Assembly (NCBI GenBank): GCA_009663005.1 | Contig: VIGQ01000905.1 | Span: forward strand, 1-44,181 | DNA from: Actinidia chinensis | Lineage: Eukaryota > Streptophyta > Magnoliopsida > Ericales > Actinidiaceae | Direction: 5' to 3' | Length of the DNA stretch: 44,181 nucleotides | In this document: positions 30,786 through 41,519 of the stretch, one piece after another | How positions within the stretch are numbered: the stretch's first letter is position 1 | Layout of the letters: each line of letters starts with the position of its first letter | The notes under the pieces: generated by a model | Told to the model about the DNA's origin: nothing | Database searches by the model: none | Seen by the model: only the letters and a program-made list of their open reading frames with translations | Program-made: the position numbers and the translations under genes

Positions 30786-31796
30786 GCATATCGTTTCTTT
30801 TTTCAATAAATGCATATTGTTTTATGCATTAAATATATACACCATGAAGGATGATAAATTCTTAACAAGACCATGAATTGGGTCACGAAAGGCTGGCCTG
30901 GAAAGAGCAGTCCTTCTAATCCAATCGAGAGATGGTTGCGAGAGTTCTATTTTCGTCTTCTTTTTCTATTTTTCTTTTTCGTTTTCTTTTTGGTTGGGAA
31001 AGGTCTTCTTTGTTTTTTCCATGCTTAGACGATGCTATGCTCCATTGCCTAGCATCTATTGGATTTCCGTTATGTTTCAAAACCGTTTCGGGTCACAAAA
31101 TTTGTTGACGTGATGATTTTTTTTTGTCACACCGTATGGGTGTATATATGCAACCTTTTTTAGTGTCATTAATTTTGTGTTTTTTGATTGGTTAATTAAT
31201 TGTTTTACCCCCCTTCTGTTGACTGTCTTTAATATTGAAGTTTGATACTTTTTTATTGGAACTCTCATCATCTGAGCAATTTTAAGAACTCAACATTGCT
31301 AGGTTTATTTTTAAGGCTTTGTGGTTTGCATTCATGGATTTGCATAGGGATATATGAGGGAATGGTAAGGACCAAGAGGTGTAGGAAAGAATATGTAGAT
31401 CATGAAGTTAAAAATCTATTGTCCTTTCCCTTGGTAAATCTCTCCATAAATTGAGATCCAAATACAAGCGGGAACAAATTTGAAAATGCATGTGTACACA
31501 GTCATTAAATTCAGAAAATTCAATATTTGGCAGATCCATTTAACTCAGAGAACAGTTGAGGTGCAACGCGAATCAAAAACAAAAACTAAATCCAATATAT
31601 ACTTCCCTGTTTCTGTTATCATTTATAAATCTTAAAATTTATTTTTCAGAGAAACAGTTTGCAAAAAAATCCATCCATGGAGACCGAGTAAATTACCTAA
31701 CTCTTGTGTTTTCTGTGGTGATTGCTCTTTTTTCATCCTTGTGGTCTGTCATTAATATATTCTAAATCTTGTGTCAAGTTTTGCAAATTACTGGCT
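30786..31796. other. Tandem block remainder and flank, no gene seen
   Basis: It mirrors 5,090-6,230. Confidence 0.5.
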
Positions 31797-32047
31797 GACC
31801 TCCGTTTCTTTTGGTTTATTCTAATATTTTAACTTTTAAAGGAAAATATGTATCGAATGCACTCTCAAAATTAAATTGGTACTTTCTAACATTGCCCCTA
31901 TTTCCTCCCCATTTTTATAATTTTTGTGACCATTTGTATGTTAAGCTTAGGAAACCTCACTAGTTTTATGCTTTAATTTTTAAAATGTGGACACATTTGT
32001 GTCATCCAAAATAAAAAAATGCGCAAATAAATTGGAGACGAAAGGTA
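31797..32047. mobile_element. Stowaway-like MITE (right arm)
   Basis: Mirror of 4,821-5,086. Its ends read ACCTCCGTTTCTTTTGGTTT and CGCAAATAAATTGGAGACG. Presence at the same place in both arms shows the insertion came before the arms separated. Confidence 0.55.
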
Positions 32048-32363
32048 ACACTAATTAGTGTTTTGCTCTAAAATAAATTACTCTAGTTCAACCACACCAA
32101 TTTTGCATGAAATATGGATTAAGTGACTTTTCTAATAATTAACTTAATGTTATAACCTCCAAATTTTTATCTTGATTTGATCAAGAAAGTGAGGCTTATT
32201 GTGGGGCAGATTCAAGCTAATGGTAATACGGTTCCATAATTTTCAAATTCCTAGTTATTGATCTAGGTAAAATTATGGTATACAATATGGTGAAGCATCA
32301 TATACATCTTAAGCTTTTAGATAAGTTATTGGATTAACTCTTTTACCTCCTAAATTTAATATA

Positions 32364-32563
32364 GCCCCGTTTTGATAAGCTTAAAAGTCAAGTTTTTTTT
32401 AAGCCTTGCACTAAAAATGCCAGATTTTTTGTCTTTTTTGCTTTTTGTGGATTTACTAGCCTAAAAACTAGCAAAAGAAAAAAAAAGCAAAAAAGTCAAT
32501 CTGATGGCTTTTTTGCTTATTTTAAGTACAAAAACTAAAAAAAAAAACTGGTGCCAACGGAGT
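32364..32563. mobile_element. T-rich MITE-like element (right arm)
   Basis: Mirror of 4,245-4,490. The termini here are clearer: GCCCCGTTTTGATAAGC against TGGTGCCAACGGAGTC. Confidence 0.55.
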
Positions 32564-32881
32564 CATAGACTGAAGAAATTTTGAAGAATCAATAAAAGAA
32601 AATAAGCTTCAATCAATGGTGAAAGGTGTTCACTTCAGGGATGTATATCCCCAAGGATGCCAGTTTCAAGTGGCAATGACCACAAAGAACCCTTCCAAAA
32701 ACAAAAGCACAAAGGAGAAGTAATAACCAATTTCGCATAAAAAATGCAAGAAATTCTATTGCTTTTCTCATACAGGAAGCCTTTTTTTTTTTTCTTCTTC
32801 CCTCCCCGAATATTTGTACATGAAAAAACAAAAGCAACAACGTACAAAATTGTCTGTGATGGTCTTTCACTCTCCAACCGT

Positions 32882-33166
32882 TCAACTAGAATTAAATTTA
32901 GGAAAGTGTCCTTCCCTGCAAGGAATTGTTGAGACCGCCCATAGGATGACTGAACCCGAATTCTTCTTCAGCCTTGTCCAAATCTGAAACGACGGTTGGT
33001 TCAAGTCTGATATTGGAACAAAAATCTCTTCTTCTGTGCCTCTCCAACTAAACTCCAAGTAACCCTTAGGGACATCTGCAGCATTGGGGGCTGTTTGGCT
33101 GCTGCCAAAATAGATCGGCGAAGAAGGGCCTTAGCCTGAAGAGTACACCAAGAAGTTTATACCCAT
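32882..33166 (-). CDS. SAUR family auxin-responsive protein, mirror copy
   Basis: It is the mirror of 3,646-3,928, starting at CAT 33,164-33,166 and ending at TCA 32,882-32,884. It has the same DVPKGYLEFSWRG, EEIFVPISDLNQPSFQ and TIPCREG blocks and the same pair of compensating one-base shifts. The N-terminal 25 codons differ from the left copy by several indels, while the rest is identical. Confidence 0.88.
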
Positions 33167-33267
33167 AATTTTTATATAGAACAGAGATAAGGATCTGAAT
33201 TAGCTTTTGAAAAAAGAAATATGAAGACTTGTGTGTTGGTCCTTGGTGGCAACTAATACATGAATGG

Positions 33268-33277
33268 TATATATAAC
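33268..33277 (-). promoter_or_regulatory. TATA box of mirror SAUR
   Basis: TTATATATACC on the minus strand lies about 100 bases upstream of the start. The left-arm counterpart at about 3,533 is degraded (AGATATACC). Confidence 0.55.
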
Positions 33278-33497
33278 GGAGGAAGTATGTGTTTCAGCCA
33301 AATGAAATGGGTGTCGCGAAAAGTTGGGTAAGAGTACGTCATATGGGATCACATGGTTTCGGTCCTTCAAAAGCATATAAACGTGGGGACAAATGAAGTT
33401 GGAATGTGTTCTTTGGGGGTACTTCCATTACAACTTCGAATGAAGGCATGATTGTACCAATCGTAATGGACCGCTGGTGCTTAGATTAGGACAAGTT

Positions 33498-33503
33498 GAG
33501 ACA
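33498..33503 (-). promoter_or_regulatory. Auxin response element TGTCTC
   Basis: GAGACA on the plus strand, about 335 bases upstream of the SAUR start. Same promoter block as at 3,288 and 37,967. Confidence 0.5.
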
Positions 33504-33985
33504 TCCCATGGGGTGGTTGATAAGACTCCACCAAACTTTAAAACATCATCTTTACTTCCAATTTCTCCTGTGACAGCTTAACCTGAAATGCTATAACCAA
33601 CTCTTAGTCAATTGAAACTGACATGTTTTGATCGATATCTATGTCACGAAAATCCATTTTCCCTTATCGGGAGTACAATCGTGCAACTGAGAAAGGGCAC
33701 GAGCCCAAGGAAATGGATTTTAGGGATAAGCGATCCCTACCTCCACTGAGTCAAATTCTAGCACATATTACAAACAATAATGTTTAAAATTCGCTAACAT
33801 GATTTCTTTAACTATGTTTAGTACCTTTCATTTCAACTCTCCCCAAATCACTTTTATTTTTAATTTATCATGCAATCTAAAAGATGGGGAATGTTCCAAT
33901 AATTGGATATGTTATAGAGGATCAAGACGTCCACACTTCCCAGCGCGTGCAACCTATGCACATGGAGCTGACGACAATGACAACT

Positions 33986-34238
33986 AAGGTGCAACGGGGC
34001 GGGTTCTTCCCAACCCTCCCGTCCTATTAAGAAAACTCTCCCCACCCACGTCCCAAACTGTGACAGGTGAAACTCAAAATCTCATCCCTGTCCCGCCCCG
34101 TTTATTTTTTTTTAAAATTATATATATATTTTTATAAACGGTATAAAAAATATCAATTATTGAACCATACACCCACATTATATATATGGTAAGGATATTA
34201 TGCAGGGGACCCGATTTTTCCAGAAAATTGCCATCCTA
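33986..34238. mobile_element. MITE-like element with AGGATGG ends (right arm)
   Basis: Mirror of 2,497-2,754. Confidence 0.55.
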
Positions 34239-34972
34239 ATGACCGGAAATGACGACAACAACACTACTCTCACGTCGTGACACATAGCTCACGCGAGAAC
34301 CATTCCAAGACTTAGCTCTACTACCATATTAGAGATGATCGGATATCTAACTTAAACGCAATTGGCATAGATGGGAAAAAAGTTTTTAACATATAAATTA
34401 TATATACTAAACTTGAGTGGACTTAACTAAAACAAAAAGGATTGGGATAAAGTCTTAAACAGTATGCAATCTGAGTGTTCCTTAGTGCCCACAGCTTAAC
34501 TCAAATGTTTACACGGAGTCTCGAAATGGAATAGGACCATGTCATTCATAGCATCAAGTAAAGTATAGATTGTTTTAGTTTGCGCTGTTCAATAAACCAA
34601 GCACAACCAACACATTTTTTTTTCTTCTTATTTTGTAATTTTTTAATTAGTCTATAAGTTCAACTTTCAAATAACATTTTGCAACATCTTTTGTTTTTCT
34701 TTTATGATTATGTAGTACAAGAATCAATTTCCAATTTCGATTTCACTCAATTTGTGGCTTGCCTTAACACTAGCATCGTGGTGTATCTCTGTAATCTTAT
34801 GGAACCAAAAATTGCACTGATGTGAAGCTTTTGCCTTTGAACAAGAATGAAGATGCAAGAGATTGCTATAAAACTACTTTTTTATACTTGATAACATGTT
34901 TTGTTTGTCTCTCTACTCTCTACACTTGAGCTAAAAAAGGAGTACAAAATTTACACATAAATTTAGCTAGCT
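34239..34972. other. Intergenic, no gene seen
   Basis: Mirrors 1,778-2,496. Confidence 0.5.
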
Positions 34973-35307
34973 GGCAGGGGTCCTAATATCATGATGACCA
35001 TAGACCCCAATCGAGAAGTGAGATCGATGAAAATATCTTCTCCACAGGGATGGGTGGACCACCCATTGGATGTTCAATCCAAATTCTTCGCTCCTCGGCT
35101 TGACTTAACAGTCTTGAAATGAAGGGTTGTTTAGGTATGCCTACCGGAATCACAATCCTTCTTTCGCCTCATCCTATGTAAACTGCTAAAAAAAAAACAA
35201 TAGCCTTTGGGACATCCACTCTGCTGATGAAGCTGCTGCGTTTGCGGCCCAATGACGACCGTTGAATTTTTTTAGCATTTACAATTACGAGGCATTGCGA
35301 AAGCCAT
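34973..35307 (-). CDS. SAUR family protein, mirror of first SAUR (frameshifted)
   Basis: It starts at CAT 35,305-35,307 (MAFAMPR), followed by a shifted IVNAKKIQR-like stretch, DVPKG, AVYIG, PVG-PKQ (damaged LNQPSFQ), and LTSRLG. It ends at a TAA at 34,973-34,975 matching the left copy. A run of ten or more A at 35,190 (T on the coding strand) lies inside the DVPKGYF region and is a likely sequencing artefact. Confidence 0.85.
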
Positions 35308-35412
35308 GCTTTGATAGAAAAAGAGTAAAGCACTTGGCAAAACAAATTGAAAGCTTTTCAAGTGTAAATCAATTTGAAGACTGTGTTTGGGTGTAGACTG
35401 ACTGGCAATACA

Positions 35413-35421
35413 CATATAATA
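35413..35421 (-). promoter_or_regulatory. TATA box of mirror first SAUR
   Basis: TATTATATG on the minus strand, about 105 bases upstream of the start, where the left arm has TATATATAA. Confidence 0.5.
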
Positions 35422-35492
35422 GATCATGGTATGAGGAAAAATACTCTGATATTTGGAATGAAACGGTGGGACATTAGAATGCGGTCTACTGA

Positions 35493-35498
35493 GAGACA
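35493..35498 (-). promoter_or_regulatory. Auxin response element TGTCTC
   Basis: GAGACA about 190 bases upstream of this SAUR start. The left arm has TGTCCTC at the matching place, one inserted base away. Confidence 0.4.
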
Positions 35499-35699
35499 CT
35501 GGCACTTGAAGGAACACTTGGTTTTTGTCCTCCATTCATGGTCAATATTTGGAGCCAGAGAAAAAACTTTAATGTTAGGTGAAAAACACCATGCCCTACC
35601 ATTTAGTAACAGACTACAAAAAGGCCACATCGGAATTGAAGAGATAAGGATAGCTCACACGCCGTTTTTTTATTTCTAAAATGATGTAGAGTATATAAT

Positions 35700-37394
35700 C
35701 ATTAATGCAAAAATTTTATAGCCGTTTAAAACATCAATCAGAACTTCATTCAAAAACATGTCTTGAGGCATCACATGTGCTTGCCTTCCAGTAAACTTAC
35801 CTGAAGTTTCTGTCCTTGGCGTGGTGAAATCTATTATTTGCGCTGCCTTAATTGAGTCATCAGCTGTATGATGATGTTTCTCTTAAATTAAGCTTGGTGA
35901 TAATTTTGAGCTTGGCCTAAATGAGAGGATGTCATGTTTGAACAGAAGTGCAAAATTCAAAAAACAAGTGAAATTGTTCTATACCCAATTTAGGATGGGG
36001 ACCATAGTACCTATAATCTATGCTCTGATACATAAACGTTTCTAGCTTGTGTTTTTTTGGTATATCCTGAAAATCAACAATAACCCATCTTTTTTGTTTC
36101 AGACAAATTTATATCGGCCACTGAAAAAGGATTTTCAATGATAGAGAAGTGAAATGTCAGATGGACCGATATCCTATTTCGAACTATATAGAACCTGAAC
36201 GATGATTTTCAAGATTATAAGTTTAATACTTTCATCATAACATCTAATGCATTTTACTGGAGAAGTCAACATTTTTGAATGGTTCCTGATTCTCATCTCC
36301 ACGTCATTCAAGAATGACTTATAAATAGCTTATTTCTATCACAAATTTTATACTTCCTTTAAGGGATATGAATAATCTCTGATAAACATTTTTTAGGAAA
36401 GTAGAGACGCACGCACATGTGGTGCAATGAAGTTGCCTGATTTCACATTTCACTTGAACGACATTTTAACAGGACCAGATTATAGTTGGTCAATTCTGAT
36501 CAATTCTTCTATGAATTTTTCTCTCATATCCAAGAAATTCTTTCTAATGCTAAGCAGCAATCACCACAATAACCTCCCTTTCTTCTGAAACCCCCAAATT
36601 GGTGAATAATCGTTATATAATTTAAGATAAATTTTTTTCCCTTTTCTTTCATTAAAGATCTTGTCTGGCCTTCATTCTGAAATGAATTGATGTAGTTCAA
36701 CCACATTACTCTACATAAAAAAATTGGAATTCTTTCTGAACTTAGCTACACTTACCATGTTAGCCGGAAGGAGACGGGTCTACCACATTTATGGTTGCAC
36801 ATCATGCATTATTTAAGCACAATACAGATATCTCTACAATGTTCAGTAAAGGAAATAGCTACATCAATTGTGAAAGGTGGCTTCTTGAATTACCACCTCA
36901 ATTTTACTAAACATCACATTTCTTTTTGATATTCGGGATACTGTCTATTGTCCCAACAACTTATTTGGGAGACCAATACCACCGTCCAAAACGGGAAACT
37001 CCCTTGAAAAGCCAGGGTAAAGCTCCATATGGACTAGTTCAACACAATGAATTAAAAAATATGTGGTGGGGATTCGAACCCATACCAAAGCTCGTGAGGC
37101 CTCGGTGGCCAGTGACTAACATGATCCTGAGGTATTAAAAAACGCATTATGAGCCTGCAATATTGGAAACTATTAATCTCAGTAGATCTTCATTTAAACG
37201 AGCAACAAAGATTAAAAGAAAAAAATCACATGAAACATTGCAAGAAAATCTATGGAATAGACTCAGAAGGAAGCCTTTTTTTTCCTCATATTTTTGTATA
37301 CAAAAAACAAAAAGAAGATGTTATAAGGTTCCTGATTTTCAATTGTCCTGTGATGATACTCTTTTTGCCTCTTCTACCCTCATAATCCATTCAA
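35700..37394. other. Intergenic; palindrome outer flank then single-copy sequence
   Basis: Up to about 36,580 it mirrors 1-1,050. Beyond that no partner exists in the window. At 37,071-37,086 the minus strand reads GGTTCGAATCCCCACC, a tRNA-type B box, but no full tRNA cloverleaf is present. Confidence 0.5.
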
Positions 37395-37670
37395 TCAAGA
37401 AGTAAGATTGCGGAAGGTCTCTTCTTTGTACGGATTGTGAGAACCGCCCATTGATGACTGAACCCAAATTCTTCTATCACCTTATGTACAATTCTAGAAC
37501 AAAGGTGGTTCAAGTATGATATGGGCACTAAAAATCTCTTCTTTTGTTGCCTCTCCAACTAACAACTATGTGGCCCTTCGGTACATCACAACATTGGAGG
37601 TTGATTGGAGGAGAAATATAGATCGCGAAGAAGGGCCTTGCTTCAAGCCTCCCAAGAAATCGGATACCAT
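37395..37670 (-). CDS. Fifth SAUR family gene (frameshifted)
   Basis: This is a direct, diverged copy of the SAUR at 32,882-33,166. It starts at CAT 37,668-37,670 (MVSDFLGRLEARPFFAIY, frame-shifted relative to the family), then DVPKGHIVVSWRGN, a shifted PISYLNH region, EFGFSH, and an end reading ETFRNLTS. The stop TGA is at 37,395-37,397. Promoter and 3' flank are also duplicated (about 37,200-38,000 against 32,720-33,500). A 150-codon plus-strand frame across it is its antisense shadow. Confidence 0.82.
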
Positions 37671-37769
37671 AATTTTCTATAGAAGATCAAGAGAAAGATC
37701 TCAATTAAGGTTTTTGGAAGAACAAGAGGGCTTGTGTTGGAACGTGGGTGAGCCACTTATATGTGAATC

Positions 37770-37778
37770 AATATATAG
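37770..37778 (-). promoter_or_regulatory. TATA box of fifth SAUR
   Basis: CTATATATTG on the minus strand, about 105 bases upstream of the start codon. Confidence 0.5.
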
Positions 37779-37966
37779 ACAGAGGAGAGGGGGAGGATCA
37801 CATGGTTGTTGTATTCCAAAACATCTGGGAAGGGTGGGGACAAATGAGTTGGAATGGGTGTGTTTCCTAACTCGGGTGAGATTGGTGGGATACTCATTAC
37901 ATTACATCACAACTTGGGTTGAAGGCATGGGTTGGTTACAGATGGTGCTTAGATTACGGCAGACTT

Positions 37967-37972
37967 GAGACA
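37967..37972 (-). promoter_or_regulatory. Auxin response element TGTCTC
   Basis: GAGACA about 300 bases upstream of the fifth SAUR, in the block shared with 33,498. Confidence 0.5.
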
Positions 37973-37999
37973 TCCATTGTGGTTGATAAACAACCTACC

Positions 38000-39280
38000 T
38001 ACCAAGTAAAGCAATCAAATTGAAAATCTACATTTCGGTTCTATTGCAATGACTTGTTGGACAATCTATTAGAACCCAATTCTATGTCCCAAAAAATCAA
38101 TTTTTTTATTCGGGTGTCTTTTAAGTTTGATGGTGAACAAAATTTATCTGAAGTATCCATCGGGCAAACTGAAAAAATGGCACGAGTCGAGGGAAGATAT
38201 GAATTGTATCTATGAAGGTTTCCCGATTTTAGCAGCATATTGAAAAAAACATTTAAATTGACTTTCAAATTACTCTATCATTTACTAGTTATCTTTTTCT
38301 CAACTCTTATACTGACAATCTTTTACTTAAATCTAGAACTCTAATTTTTTGAAAGTGCCTTTCAACAGCAAAAAATAGGTAGATCAAATGTTCTTAGTTG
38401 TATGCAGAATCCACAGAGCCTCCGCAATATCTAAACACTGCAGATTTCTAGTGTGATTTGACAAATTAATGGGGGGCAAAAGGTTGCAATTTCTTTTCTG
38501 TCTTTCTTTCTTGCTTTTTTTTTTTTGCGATATGGGATTCACCAAGTTTTTTTATTGCATGGTCCTTTTTTAATTTTTGCCTTTTGGTATTTTCCTTATT
38601 TTTGTTCTATCTGTTTATTACTAGGAGAGAGGTTTAATTGAAGGAAGTAGAAAAGGATTTCAAAGAGGACTGAATGATTTTCACTCTTTCTTTTTTCTCT
38701 TGCATTCGTTTTGTTTTGGCATTCGTAAAATCTTATATACATAGTTAAAAACATTGAGCAAAAAATAATTTAAAAAAAATATAAATGACACTTAGAATTG
38801 GAAGGGGATTTTAGATAATTTAATTAATAAAGAAAAAGTACAAATAAAAAAAGGATAAGGACACTTTGCCCCCTTAATGTATGAAATATTGATATTTTTG
38901 TACTTAACTAAACATTTGATATTTGGGTTTTAACTTATTAAATGGGGAGAAAACTACAAGAAAAACCCCTTATTGATTTGATCTTGGTAAATAAATATCC
39001 GAATTTCAAATGTTAACAAATAAAGCTAAAGTTTTGATCCGGTCACAATAAAAGTCATCTATGAGTTTTTCTTATATTAAGATTAACAAAACAACTTATT
39101 TGGTAAAAAATTAGGAAAACAACGTAGTAGGTCAATACTATCCTCTTTTAAAGTTTTAAGCCATTGCATTTAAGGCTATGTGTTGATGTAATTAGTGTGC
39201 AATTTTAAGTTAAATGTTCAAGCACGTTTTCATAATTGCATGAAAATGAGTTTATAATAACATATATTAAGACTTAAGAG
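38000..39280. other. AT-rich intergenic, no gene seen
   Basis: T-runs and A-runs without family resemblance on either strand. Confidence 0.5.
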
Positions 39281-39639
39281 CCTGTGTGTGGAGGATAAGG
39301 GGGAGTATATAACTTTTTTCCCCGGTAACTTTTTCTATCCGGCGTTGGTAGTAGTGAAAAATCCGCCATATAAATTTTTTCCCTGGATAACTTTTTTCCC
39401 CAGCAAGAGGATAGATGTGGATTAATTATGGGTGGCTCACCCGAGTAAAAAGTTATTCGGGGAGGTAAGGGTGGGGATAAGGAAGAGGAGAAAATGGTGT
39501 CTGAGTTAGTTCACTCAAAATAAAAAAAACAAGCCATATCGGAGGAAAAAAAAAAAATTTGGTCAGGCAAAATCACCCAAAAAAGTGGGTTGGTGGGTGG
39601 AAAAAAAAATACTGTTTCCAAAAAAAAAATGAAAAAAAA

Positions 39640-40010
39640 ATGGTTAGAGGATCACAACGTGGGGGCACCAAAATCGAAAAAAATTCAATGAAAACAATTA
39701 GGCTAGGGGCCAACCAAATCTGAAAAAAAAGTTAGGGGTTAACATAAACTCTAGGGACCCAACTGAATATCAGAAATTTTTAGGGGACTCTCATCGGACT
39801 AAACTGTCAAAATCAGAAAGTTATAAGGCAAATTAAACAAAAGCAAAAAGTTTATGGGACCAATTTGCAAAAATAAATGCATACTAATTGTCAAAAATAC
39901 AATTTACGGTACTCTAGGGACTAAGATGTACTAAATATGATGTTTGTAGGGACCCAAACGTATAAGTAACAGAAAGTTTAGAGACTGAAACTGTAATTTA
40001 CCAGAAAATT
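39640..40010. repeat. Degenerate array of TTAGGGACC-type units
   Basis: Phrases such as TTAGGGGTTAAC, CTAGGGACCCAACTG, TTTATGGGACCAATTTG, CTAGGGACTAAGATG, GTAGGGACCCAAACG and TTTAGAGACTGAAACTG recur every 40-60 bases. The phase is loose. Confidence 0.55.
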
Positions 40011-40074
40011 TTACTGGAGAGGGAAAGTCGAAAGAAAGTTTGGTGGTCACTTATATTGTCATCCATTTATTAGT

Positions 40075-40150
40075 AATAGATATATAAATATTATATATCT
40101 ATCTCTATATAGATATATATAGGTATATATAGTTTTTTAATATCTATATA
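40075..40150. repeat. AT microsatellite (TATATATCTA type)
   Basis: Imperfect TATA/CTATAT runs. Confidence 0.7.
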
Positions 40151-40217
40151 TTTTACATTTTGTTTCTCTCTATATATTTTTTTCTTTATCCCACCCTTAT
40201 TCACTAATTCTAAAAAA

Positions 40218-40253
<36 letters not shown>

Positions 40254-40337
40254 TTATCCCCTAAGCTATTAGGCACCAAACGGACCCCTTAGAGGAGGAT
40301 AGCATCAAAACATATTTTTTTATTTTTGGGCTAATAT

Positions 40338-40555
40338 TAGGCTAAGTTTGGTAATGCTTAAAACCTAAACTTTTTTTAAACTTGACTATCAAAATAACAA
40401 GATTTGTTTAAATTTTTTAGCTTGTGGCTTATTTTAACTAAAATTAAGAAAAAAATAAAAAAAGTAAAAAAGCCCAACTCTTAAATTATGTTTTGGCTTA
40501 TTAAGTAAAAAAAATTAAAAAAAACTGAAAAAAACTGATGCCAAATGGAAGCCTA
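40338..40555. mobile_element. T-rich MITE-like element, third copy
   Basis: AGGCTAAGTTTGGTAATGC at the left faces CTGATGCCAAATGGAAGCCT at the right. It resembles the elements at 4,245 and 32,364 in both ends and composition, but lies outside the palindrome. Confidence 0.55.
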
Positions 40556-40887
40556 GTTTCATCCATCCTAATGAAACAAAGGACGACATATAGTTTCATT
40601 ATAACCGCATCAAAAACTTAGTATTTAATTTATTAAATTAAAATTAATGATCACTTGTTACGAAACAAGCTCTGAAGTTCTTTTTAGAATTTTTTCTTAA
40701 TTAGACCAATTAAATTATTTGTTGTTTTAATTAGAACTAATTGAAAGTTATTTGTGAATTTGAACTATATATTTTAAATTATAAAAACTTATTTTAATCT
40801 AATTCTAAACTTAGATTTCATTCTAATCTCTATCAAAAAACAATTGAACGAATATGACACATGGTGTGCAGCGCCTAGGTGGCAATT

Positions 40888-40918
40888 ACCCCTACCCCTA
40901 CCCCTACCCCTACCCTAC
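40888..40918 (+). repeat. CCCCTA short tandem repeat
   Basis: Five units of CCCCTA/CCCTAC. Near, but not equal to, the plant telomere unit CCCTAAA. Confidence 0.8.
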
Positions 40919-41267
40919 GCCTACGACTGCCCCTAAACCAAAACGAAAAGACAACCTAAAAGACCAAACCAAAACCTCCCCAAACCCAAACAAAAATCCT
41001 TTCCCTTCTACAAACCCAAACAAACCCAAGGCCATGTTGGTTTGGTGGGATTAGGACGGATTGGACAACGAGTTAAGTCCAGTCCGGGTTGTTTGCAAAA
41101 AATAACTCCGGACTATTAGTCGACCGGACAATAGTCGGTATATATGAAACTGTGACTTGTTCGGGGTTGTGGGGGTGGGACAATTAGTCCCGGAATCTAG
41201 CCTAAATCGGAGGAAAGGAAGAGGGAAAAGGACAGAATGGGGAGCCGGAAGAGGAAGAATGGCCCCG

Positions 41268-41310
41268 CGGCCCGCGCGCGCGCGCCGCGCGCGGGACGGG
41301 GGGGGGAGGG
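41268..41310. repeat. GC-only hairpin and G-run
   Basis: CGCGCGCGCGCGCCGCGCGCG followed by runs of G. It stands out sharply from its AT-rich surroundings. The long open frames here are composition effects. Confidence 0.7.
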
Positions 41311-41519
41311 GGGGGAGGGTAGGGTGTGATGAGGGTTTGTAAGAAGTTGGGGAAGTTTGGAGGAAATGAAGGGGTAGCGAGGGGGTTGGGGGAGAAACAA
41401 GGGTTGGTGTGGGGAAAAGGAACGAGGGGGGCGAAAAAAATGAGTTTTGGGAAAAAAGAGGGAACAAAAAAAAGAAGACAAAATGAATGTTTGAGAATAT
41501 AGATTTTAGTGAGAACACT

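Larger units (their letters stand above)
24215..30790 (+). pseudogene. NOT1: NOT1, partial and deleted gene copy, right arm
   Basis: Exons in order: KLETLI...KDADIQ, GII...SRDAAALAVAQ, RVISDFHNLVE, SPESL/ARNPA, VETVEP, then a jump to ILSEVDAPRKAKL, and two copies of the exon encoding GTRYNVPLINSLVLYVG. The jump skips the exons for CELPG, LQSPQ, EIIQKDA, AQKGWP and EFLCDY. If real, this removes about 250-300 residues, including part of the region before the NOT1 homology domain. As on the left, the N-terminal half and the last exons are missing. Confidence 0.85.
23600..36580. repeat. Right arm of giant inverted repeat
   Basis: This is the partner of the left arm, shorter by about 5 kb apart from the missing copia element. 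It lacks left-arm positions of about 8,130-13,140, the third copy of a 1.45-kb tandem block, and both copies of a 0.3-kb duplication. It carries its own extra block at about 27,240-28,010. Matching to the window start fades at about 36,580, simply because the left arm runs out there. Confidence 0.93.
39283..40292. mobile_element. Possible 1-kb TIR element
   Basis: The left end reads GAGGATAAGGGGGAGTATATAACTTTTT. The right end reads AAAGTTATCCCCCTCC and ATTATCCCCTAAGC. The two face each other as an imperfect inverted repeat. The interior holds a degenerate short-period repeat and an AT microsatellite, with no transposase. Confidence 0.4.

Noticed and set aside
37071..37086. tRNA gene or tRNA-derived SINE
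   Set aside because: A B-box-like GGTTCGAATCCC is present, but no convincing A box at the right spacing, cloverleaf or poly-A tail was seen.
37516..37968. 150-codon plus-strand open frame, one of the longest in the window
   Set aside because: It is antisense to the fifth SAUR and its promoter, and the family match is on the other strand.
40888..40918. Interstitial telomere repeat
   Set aside because: The unit is CCCCTA, not the plant telomere CCCTAAA, and only five units are present.
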